A stretch of 64,000 nt of DNA from CAYOUV01 sp964407265. Its GTDB lineage: Bacteria > Chloroflexota > Anaerolineae > Anaerolineales > Villigracilaceae. Below the pieces are notes generated by a model. The model did no database searches, was not told the DNA's origin, and worked only from the letters and a program-made list of their open reading frames with translations. Positions 58,484-64,000 of the stretch are shown here, one piece after another. Every line of letters starts with the position of its first letter. Position 1 is the first letter of the stretch. Made by a program: the position numbers and the translations under genes. The stretch spans positions 1 through 64,000 of the forward strand of contig CAYOUV010000006.1 in NCBI GenBank assembly GCA_964407265.1. The letters are read 5' to 3'.

Positions 58484-58788
58484 CCCCTCACATGGTCCGG
58501 GTCGTGCTACCGCCCCATCTACGGACGCTGGCGCAGGTCGGGGCTGAAGTGCAAGTAGAAGTGAAGCCACCCGTCACGCAAGGCGCGATCCTGGAGGCGC
58601 TCGAAGCACGCTACCCGATGCTGCGTGGAACGATCCGTGACCACCTCACCGGAGAACGCCGGGACTTTCTGCGTTTTTTCGCCTGCCGGGAAGATCTATC
58701 CCACCAAGCACCGGATGAGCCGCTGCCTGAGCCGGTCGTCGAGGGAACGGAACCCTTCCTGATCGTAGGCGCTATCGCTGGAGGCTGA
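58480..58788 (+). CDS. MoaD/ThiS family ubiquitin-like protein
   Basis: A 102-residue beta-grasp protein. It begins with V-R-V-V-L-P-P-H-L and ends in the di-glycine needed for adenylation and thiocarboxylation (V-G-A-I-A-G-G). L-E-A-L-E-A-R-Y-P-M-L is the typical first helix. The ATG overlaps the stop of the BNR gene, so they are coupled. No cognate ThiF/MoeB-type activating enzyme is in the window. Confidence 0.88.
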   Translation: MTPHMVRVVLPPHLRTLAQVGAEVQVEVKPPVTQGAILEALEARYPMLRGTIRDHLTGERRDFLRFFACREDLSHQAPDEPLPEPVVEGTEPFLIVGAIAGG

Positions 58789-58837
58789 GGCTTGAACCAC
58801 AAAATCAAAACCTTTGAATTACGGAAAGGATTTCCTA

Positions 58838-59266
58838 ATGGAGAAAGATCTTCTTGCCAGGGCCTCCATAAATATTAAGTCTCCCAAAGATACAGTTTGG
58901 GAGGCATTGGTGAACCCCGATGCCATCAAGCAGTACATGTTTGACACCAACGTCGTTTCAGATTGGCACGAAGGGAGTTCCATTATCTGGAAGGGAGAAT
59001 GGCAGGGAAAACCTTACCAGGATAGTGGCGCGATCCTCAAAATACAACCCGGGCGAATTATCCAATATAGCCATTTCAGCCCGCTCTCCGGGCTCCCAGA
59101 CAAGCCGGAAAATTACCATATCGTGACCATCGAATTATCAGACGCTGGCGCTCAGACCTTGGTCACACTGACGCAGGACCACAATGCTTCAGAAGAGGAA
59201 CGAAAACACTCCGAAGAAAACTGGGAAATGATGCTCACCGCCCTGAAAAAATATCTGGAAAAATAG
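58838..59266 (+). CDS. SRPBCC/AHSA1-type domain protein
   Basis: A 142-residue START-like protein. The AHSA1 pattern is visible: V-W-E-A-L-V-N-P-D-A-I-K-Q-Y, G-S-S-I-I-W-K-G-E-W and a C-terminal amphipathic helix (N-W-E-M-M-L-T-A-L-K-K-Y-L). The fold binds hydrophobic ligands; the role is not known. The ATG at 58838 has GGAAAGGA upstream, better than an earlier in-frame start. Confidence 0.87.
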   Translation: MEKDLLARASINIKSPKDTVWEALVNPDAIKQYMFDTNVVSDWHEGSSIIWKGEWQGKPYQDSGAILKIQPGRIIQYSHFSPLSGLPDKPENYHIVTIELSDAGAQTLVTLTQDHNASEEERKHSEENWEMMLTALKKYLEK

Positions 59267-59280
59267 TTGCTTTTAGATAC

Positions 59281-59314
59281 AAATCGCCAACCAAAGCGGT
59301 TGGCGATTTTTGTT
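59281..59314. terminator. Bidirectional intrinsic terminator
   Basis: A perfect 12-bp stem, AAATCGCCAACC at 59281-59292 and its complement at 59298-59309, with A and T tracts, between convergent genes. Confidence 0.9.
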
Positions 59315-59331
59315 GATATTCTTTATTGTCT

Positions 59332-60786
59332 TTATTTTTCGTCCTCTTTGGCCTGCTGCCAAAAAGCTTCCATCTCCTCCAGCGACAGGTCGCTCAAGGC
59401 GCGCTCCTGCTCCCGTGCGCCACGTTCCACGTGAGCGAAACGGCGTTTGAATTTCATGTTCGTGGCGCGCAAAGCCGATTCGGCATCCACTTCCTTCCAG
59501 CGCGCCAGGTTGACCAGCGCAAAGAACACATCGCCAATCTCGGCTTCCAGTTCCTTAATATTCCCGGCCTGGCGAACCTCCTGGATTTCTTCTGAAATTT
59601 TATCCAGCACACCTTCGATCTCGGGCCAGTCGAAGCCGACTCGCGCAGCGCGATCCTGGTATTCCTGCGCCTGGGTCAGCGCCGGCAGCGCCAACGGGAC
59701 GCCGTCCAATGGGCCCTTCTCGGGTTGACCATTGGCTTTGCGCTCGGCGTCTTTGAGCTTCTCCCAATTCTGCAAAACCTTGCCCACACCATCGACTTCC
59801 ACATCGCCAAAGATATGCGGGTGGCGGCGAATGATCTTGTCGTAAATACCGCGCATGATGTCCGCCATGGTAAATTCGCCCGCTTCGCCTGCAATTTGCG
59901 CGTGAAGCACAATTTGCAGGAGCAGATCTCCAAACTCTTCACGCATGGCAGAAAAGTCCATTGAGTCGATGGCCTCAATCGTCTCGTACGCTTCTTCCAA
60001 CAGGTGTTTGCGCAGGGATTGATGAGTCTGTTCTTTATCCCAGGGACAACCGTCCGGCGCGCGCAGGTGTGCTACGATTTCCTGAAATGCCTCGAACGAA
60101 GTCCCCTCTCCCAGCGGCGGAAGGTAGAGTGCGGTCAACAGGCCAAAGTTTTCGCTGCGATCGATTTCATGCAGGGGCAGATCTTCGACCAACTGCTGGT
60201 CTGTGCCTGCCGCGTGTACCAGTCGCACTGGATGATCGTCCGGATAAACAGACGATAATGTCAGCTTGACCTCGGCGGCCACAATACTGGAGTAAATTTG
60301 CGCCACAAGCGCAGGGATATCCGGAGGGAAGGTCGGTGTGTGGAGGCTGCCCAGTTCGATCGCATCAAAAAGGGTTATGCGCGGGAACGGGTCAAGACCC
60401 AGGGCCGAGAAAGTCGGCTCGAGGAACGAAATCCCCTCCACGACGCGCAGGGACAGCCCCTCGTCCCGTGCGAGGCGGGCAATTTCTGGACCAGTCGCTT
60501 CGGCCACGAAGGGATGTCCCGGTACGGCATAAATGACTCCGGCCGGACGGCGTCCGAGTTCAAGCACCTTTTCGACAATTGCCACATATACCTGTTCGAA
60601 ATCATTTTCCTGAGCGTACAGGTCATCGAATGAATGCACTTTGACTGAGGCTGGGAGTCGCTGAACGGTCGGGTGCTGTTGTGTGCGCAGCCAGATTTCA
60701 TCAGCCTGCGACAGGATCTCCGAGGCTTCGCACGTTAACTGAGCCGGATTGCCGGGGCCAAGCCCGAGCAGTGTAATTCCAGGCAT
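59332..60786 (-). CDS. mazG: Tetrapyrrole methylase-like / MazG nucleotide pyrophosphohydrolase fusion
   Basis: A 484-residue fusion of the YabN type. Residues 1 to about 220 are a SAM-dependent tetrapyrrole methylase-like domain (L-L-G-L-G-P-G-N-P at the start, V-P-G-H-P in the middle). Residues about 225-484 are MazG, with C-P-W-D-K-E-Q-T-H, L-L-E-E-A-Y-E and E-F-G-D-L-L-L-Q, and a second helical repeat with E-A-E-I-G-D. MazG hydrolyses NTPs to NMP and PPi, cleaning damaged nucleotides. Confidence 0.93.
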   Translation of the reverse strand: MPGITLLGLGPGNPAQLTCEASEILSQADEIWLRTQQHPTVQRLPASVKVHSFDDLYAQENDFEQVYVAIVEKVLELGRRPAGVIYAVPGHPFVAEATGPEIARLARDEGLSLRVVEGISFLEPTFSALGLDPFPRITLFDAIELGSLHTPTFPPDIPALVAQIYSSIVAAEVKLTLSSVYPDDHPVRLVHAAGTDQQLVEDLPLHEIDRSENFGLLTALYLPPLGEGTSFEAFQEIVAHLRAPDGCPWDKEQTHQSLRKHLLEEAYETIEAIDSMDFSAMREEFGDLLLQIVLHAQIAGEAGEFTMADIMRGIYDKIIRRHPHIFGDVEVDGVGKVLQNWEKLKDAERKANGQPEKGPLDGVPLALPALTQAQEYQDRAARVGFDWPEIEGVLDKISEEIQEVRQAGNIKELEAEIGDVFFALVNLARWKEVDAESALRATNMKFKRRFAHVERGAREQERALSDLSLEEMEAFWQQAKEDEK

Positions 60787-60809
60787 CTTACCTCCAGATT
60801 AAATACAAA

Positions 60810-60850
60810 ACGTAATGCGTAAAACAAGATTGTAATACGCATTACGTCTT
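60810..60850 (-). terminator. Terminator of the rpoA-rpsI operon
   Basis: A perfect 12-bp stem, ACGTAATGCGTA at 60810-60821 and its complement at 60836-60847, with a 14-nt loop. On the minus strand it is followed by a TTTTG tract. It lies just after rpsI. Confidence 0.8.
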
Positions 60851-60868
60851 TCGTCTTTATCGAGAACT

Positions 60869-61264
60869 TTAGCGTTTGGTGTAGGTCGGTGCTTTGCGGG
60901 CGCGCTTGAGACCTGGCTTTTTGCGTTCCTTGACGCGCGGATCACGGGTCAGGAAACCGCCCTTACGCATGGCCGAGGTCCATTCCGAGTTGATCTTTAC
61001 CAAAGCACGGGTCAGGCCCAATAACACGGCATCGGTTTGACCGGTTACACCGCCGCCGTTGACCATGACGGAGACATCGTATTGGTTAAAATCCTGGCCG
61101 ATCGATGCAAATGGAGCCAAAATTGCCTGAAGATCACCCATGCGGGTGAAGTAGGCTTCAGCTTCCTTCCCATTGACCATAAACTTACCGGAGCCGCTCA
61201 TCACACGCACGCGGGCAGTGCTTTCCTTGCGGCGACCAATTCCTTCGTAATATTGAACAGACAT
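60869..61264 (-). CDS. rpsI: Ribosomal protein S9
   Basis: A 131-residue S9 with G-I-G-R-R-K-E-S-T-A-R-V-R near the N-terminus and the conserved C-terminal tail K-A-P-T-Y-T-K-R that reaches the P-site tRNA. It is 18 bases downstream of rplM, the usual bacterial order, and last in the operon. Confidence 0.97.
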   Translation of the reverse strand: MSVQYYEGIGRRKESTARVRVMSGSGKFMVNGKEAEAYFTRMGDLQAILAPFASIGQDFNQYDVSVMVNGGGVTGQTDAVLLGLTRALVKINSEWTSAMRKGGFLTRDPRVKERKKPGLKRARKAPTYTKR

Positions 61265-61282
61265 ATTTTATTCCGTCTCTTT

Positions 61283-61741
61283 CTAGGCCAGAGGCTCAGG
61301 TTTCTGCGCACCATGCGGGTGGTCAGGACCCGCATATATTTTCAGATGCTTGAGCACCGCGCGACCCATGCGGTTGTGTGGAAGCATACCCCAAACCGCA
61401 GAACGAATCACGCGCTCGGGGAATCGTGTTAGTTGGTCACGCAACGAAATCGTCGTCAGGCCTCCGGGATATCCGGAATGACGATGATAAAACTTGGTGT
61501 CCATTTTAGAGGTGGTCTTCGTGCCTTTGACCGCCACACGCTCGGAATTGATGACGATTACGAAATCGCCCATATCCACACCGGGGGTAAAAGTCGGTTT
61601 GTGTTTACCGAGCAAAACAGAAGCAATCTTGGTTGCTAAACGTCCGAGGTTCTCGCCGTTGGCGTCCACGACATACCACTTGTGCTCGATTTCGCCTGCT
61701 TTTGGATAATACGTTTTAAACACTGTTATTTCTCCACTCAC
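61283..61741 (-). CDS. rplM: Ribosomal protein L13
   Basis: A 152-residue L13: W-Y-V-V-D-A-N-G-E-N-L-G-R-L-A-T near residue 25, G-D-F-V-I-V-I-N, and V-W-G-M-L-P-H-N-R-M-G-R. Assembles early into the large subunit. The gene is 10 bases after truA. Confidence 0.97.
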   Translation of the reverse strand: MSGEITVFKTYYPKAGEIEHKWYVVDANGENLGRLATKIASVLLGKHKPTFTPGVDMGDFVIVINSERVAVKGTKTTSKMDTKFYHRHSGYPGGLTTISLRDQLTRFPERVIRSAVWGMLPHNRMGRAVLKHLKIYAGPDHPHGAQKPEPLA

Positions 61742-61751
61742 TGCCGATTAT

Positions 61752-62516
61752 TTAATTTTGACCAGATGAATGATCCACTAAAGATGAGTAGCCCACTTCC
61801 AGAAGCGTCAACCCGTTTGCCGGTGCAAGTCCGACTGAGACTTTCGCCTGTCCGGCGAGCGCCTGGCTCAGATCCTCCGCTGAAAGTTTACCCTGCCCAA
61901 CTTTTACCTGAGTACCGACCAGCCTGCGTACCATGTGATATAAAAAGGCATCGGCTTGAACTTCAAACCAGCATTCGTCTTCCACCTGCTGCCAACCGGC
62001 CAGAAAAATGGTGCGTACAGTACTGGCATGGGATCGGGGCGGAGACCCAAAAGCCGCAAAATCGTGTGTCCCGATGAATATCTGGGCCAGAGGGGCAAGC
62101 ATAGCGACTTTTACCGCAGGCCAGATCCGCCAGGCGAAACGTTCACGCAATGGATTGCGGGTCGGTGCACAAAACAGGCGGTAGCGATAGCGCCGGAAGT
62201 CGGCATCAAAGCGCGGGTGAAATTTCCCAGGAGCAAGCCTGACTTCGCGCGTTGCCATATCAAGCGGCAGGTTGGCGTTCAAGGCATTGCGCAGATCTTC
62301 CGGGCTATGCGCCCATTCCAGGTCAAAAGCAGCGACCTGACCCGCAGCGTGAACGCCGGTATCGGTTCTCCCGGCCAGCAGGACCGAATTCCCGGACCAT
62401 CCCAATTTGCGCAGGGCTTTTTCCAGTTCTCCCTGAACAGTTCTGGGGTTCGCCTGTCGTTGACTACCGACAAAGTCGGTACCGTCGTAAGCAAGGATCA
62501 TCTGGTAACGTGCCAT
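61752..62516 (-). CDS. truA: tRNA pseudouridine synthase A
   Basis: A 254-residue TruA that makes pseudouridine at positions 38-40 of tRNAs. The catalytic Asp is in A-G-R-T-D-T-G-V-H-A near residue 50. R-R-Y-R-Y and F-L-Y-H-M-V-R-R are also conserved. It lies between rplQ and rplM as in many bacteria. Confidence 0.96.
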   Translation of the reverse strand: MARYQMILAYDGTDFVGSQRQANPRTVQGELEKALRKLGWSGNSVLLAGRTDTGVHAAGQVAAFDLEWAHSPEDLRNALNANLPLDMATREVRLAPGKFHPRFDADFRRYRYRLFCAPTRNPLRERFAWRIWPAVKVAMLAPLAQIFIGTHDFAAFGSPPRSHASTVRTIFLAGWQQVEDECWFEVQADAFLYHMVRRLVGTQVKVGQGKLSAEDLSQALAGQAKVSVGLAPANGLTLLEVGYSSLVDHSSGQN

Positions 62517-62562
62517 GTCAGTGACCTCAGCAGAAAGCGGTCACTGAGTAGAACAAAACAAA

Positions 62563-62940
62563 CTACTCTTCAACTAATTCTAACAACACCATCTCGGCCG
62601 CGTCACCCATGCGAGGACCTAGTTTGAGAACGCGGGTGTAGCCTCCGGGGCGGTTGGCAAAGCGTGGGGCAATGTCATCGAAAAGTTTTTTGACCATCAA
62701 ATTGTTGCCCATGCGAGCAGCCACCAAACGTCGGGCGGCTACTTTGTCCGCTTCTTCGGCATCAGCACTATTGCGTGCGATTGTAATCAAACGCTCGGCT
62801 TCGCCGCGGATTGCAGCGGCTTTCGCGCGGGTGGTCTTGATACGCTCGTGTTCGAAGAATTGTTTGATCAAGTTACGGCGCAGCGCGATACGAGCACCTT
62901 TACTACGACCGAGTCTATAACCTGCTATCTGATGTCGCAT
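62563..62940 (-). CDS. rplQ: Ribosomal protein L17
   Basis: A 125-residue L17, beginning with M-R-H-Q-I-A-G-Y-R-L-G-R-S with the conserved R-x-L-x-R core, and ending in M-V-L-L-E-L-V. Six bases downstream of rpoA. Confidence 0.97.
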   Translation of the reverse strand: MRHQIAGYRLGRSKGARIALRRNLIKQFFEHERIKTTRAKAAAIRGEAERLITIARNSADAEEADKVAARRLVAARMGNNLMVKKLFDDIAPRFANRPGGYTRVLKLGPRMGDAAEMVLLELVEE

Positions 62941-62946
62941 CTTTAA

Positions 62947-63915
62947 TTACTCCGCAGAATTTGTTTCATCTTTCATATAGCCCTTCTCCTGCATCTTTTG
63001 CCGCAGTTCGTCCAGGCTTTTCTCACCGAAGTTGCGGATGGACATGACCGCCTGGTCGCCTTTTTCGAGCAAATCAAGGACGTCGCCAACTGTGGTGATG
63101 CCAGTCCGTTTCAGCGAATTGAATACGCGTACCGATAAATCAAGGGCTTCAACCGGGGTTTCAGCCACTTCACTGGTCAAATGACTGCCAGTCACTTCTT
63201 GCTCAATAGTCACGGCCAGGGTTTCTTCACTGACACCTGCAATGTAACGCAGGTGATCGATCATGAGCTTGGCTGAATTGCTCAATGCACGTTCTGGTGT
63301 ATAAGTGCCGTCAGTCCAGATTTCGATCGCCAGTTTGTCAAAATTAGTACTTTGACCCACACGAGCCGAGGATACTTCCCAGTTCACGCGTTTAACCGGG
63401 CTATAAATTGCATCGATCGGCAGTTCGCCAATCGGCATGTGCCCACTGCGTTCGTTGGCCGGGGAATAACCACGACCACGCTCCACCGTGAACTCGATAT
63501 CAAGTTTAGCTTTACTGTTATCTACAGTAAAGAGATAGAGTTCGGGGTTGACAATCTCCACCTCCGGCGGGGCGATGATGTCAGCAGCTGTAACCGTACC
63601 CTCACCACGCACCTCTAAATGCATGCGCGTACTTTCAACACCGTCTAATTTCAAACGCAATTGTTTGATCTGCAATGTCACTTGAATGACGTCTTCGCGC
63701 ACATCGGGGATGTCGCTGAATTCATGCAGCACGTCCGCGATGCGAATTGAGGATACTGCGGCCCCATCCAGCGAAGACAGGAGTACACGGCGCAATGCGT
63801 TGCCGACGGTTACTCCGTAACCTCGCTCAAGTGGGCTGATGATGAATTTGCCATAATTTCGAGCCTCAGCTTCACGCTCGATCTTCGGCATAACCATATT
63901 CGTGATACCCGTCAC
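62947..63915 (-). CDS. rpoA: RNA polymerase alpha subunit
   Basis: A 322-residue alpha subunit. The N-terminal assembly domain (about 1-235) has F-I-I-S-P-L-E-R-G-Y-G-V-T-V-G-N-A-L-R-R-V-L-L-S as separate conserved blocks, and the C-terminal domain has S-V-R-V-F-N-S-L-K and I-R-N-F-G-E-K-S-L. The start is GTG at 63915 with AGAGGTG upstream; an internal ATG 18 bases later is the alternative. First visible gene of the operon; rpsD or others are beyond the edge. Confidence 0.95.
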   Translation of the reverse strand: MTGITNMVMPKIEREAEARNYGKFIISPLERGYGVTVGNALRRVLLSSLDGAAVSSIRIADVLHEFSDIPDVREDVIQVTLQIKQLRLKLDGVESTRMHLEVRGEGTVTAADIIAPPEVEIVNPELYLFTVDNSKAKLDIEFTVERGRGYSPANERSGHMPIGELPIDAIYSPVKRVNWEVSSARVGQSTNFDKLAIEIWTDGTYTPERALSNSAKLMIDHLRYIAGVSEETLAVTIEQEVTGSHLTSEVAETPVEALDLSVRVFNSLKRTGITTVGDVLDLLEKGDQAVMSIRNFGEKSLDELRQKMQEKGYMKDETNSAE

Positions 63916-64000
63916 GGTTCACCTCTCCCTGTCTATGTAGAACAGTCTTTGGCTGATGGCAATTTTGTCTCACCAACCAAAGGATAACTACGTACTACCG

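Noticed and set aside
60810..60847. 12-bp inverted repeat considered as a dispersed repeat or CRISPR unit
   Set aside because: Only one copy exists in the window, and its place right after rpsI with a T-rich tail fits a terminator.
1..64000. tRNA, rRNA, insertion sequences, integrases, CRISPR arrays, prophage or defence genes
   Set aside because: I looked for cloverleaf-like segments, transposase motifs, direct repeats and nuclease or methylase clusters and found none that hold up. A covariance or profile search would be needed to exclude small ones.

Overview
This 64 kb window looks like a chromosomal segment of a member of the Chloroflexota, most likely class Anaerolineae; that placement is inference. 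It rests on the lipoproteins with Thr/Pro-rich linkers (one with an NBR1 Ig-like domain), a B12-dependent class II ribonucleotide reductase with a C-terminal zinc ribbon, an HdrABC-MvhADG type complex, tandem UbiA-like prenyltransferases, and a moderate-to-high GC content. I see no rRNA, tRNA, CRISPR array, insertion sequence or prophage. Gene density is high and both strands are used in short operons separated by clear intrinsic terminators.

Layout. 1-8 kb: cell-envelope genes (lipoproteins, membrane proteins of unknown function, a metallo-beta-lactamase-fold hydrolase, a membrane-anchored cyclophilin, a sulfotransferase). 8-11 kb: the deoxyribonucleotide module nrdR-nrdJ, preceded by a promoter and two NrdR-box-like palindromes. 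11-15 kb: a natural fusion of an alpha/beta hydrolase to an acyl-CoA synthetase, followed by a free-standing hydrolase. 15-24 kb: ABC1 kinase, DUF2723 membrane glycosyltransferase, RNase J behind a near-consensus promoter, and a three-domain M15/C39-like/SH3 protein. 24-31 kb: housekeeping and small-molecule genes, including an operon that ends in mutY-pcm. 31-34 kb: three tandem UbiA-family prenyltransferases. 34-37 kb: an opine-dehydrogenase-like protein paired with a fused B12-binding/glutamate-mutase-like protein. 37-45 kb: hdrCBA-mvhDGA with a hydrogenase maturation protease and a cyclic-nucleotide-binding-domain protein without a DNA-binding domain. 45-50 kb: two MFS transporters, a phosphofructokinase with PPi-type specificity residues, and rarD. 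50-56 kb: a copper/nitrite island made of csoR-copZ-copA opposite a Crp/Fnr regulator, a DUF1858 protein and a cupredoxin-fused nirK. 57-61 kb: a BNR-repeat/MoaD-like pair, an SRPBCC protein, and a tetrapyrrole-methylase/MazG fusion. 61-64 kb: the end of the alpha ribosomal operon, rpoA-rplQ-truA-rplM-rpsI.

How the parts work together. The Hdr-Mvh operon predicts a soluble [NiFe] hydrogenase coupled to flavin-based electron bifurcation, which suits an anaerobic or facultative fermenter. The copper island pairs copper-dependent nitrite reduction with copper sensing and efflux. A perfect TTGCG-N4-CGCAA palindrome sits at a predicted -41.5 position ahead of the DUF1858-nirK operon, so the neighbouring Crp/Fnr protein is probably its activator. 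Cobalamin is used at least twice, by NrdJ and by the mutase-like protein. The best candidates for undescribed biology are the B12-mutase/opine-dehydrogenase pair, the tandem prenyltransferases, the hydrolase-acyl-CoA synthetase fusion and the effector-only cyclic-nucleotide-binding protein in the hydrogenase operon.
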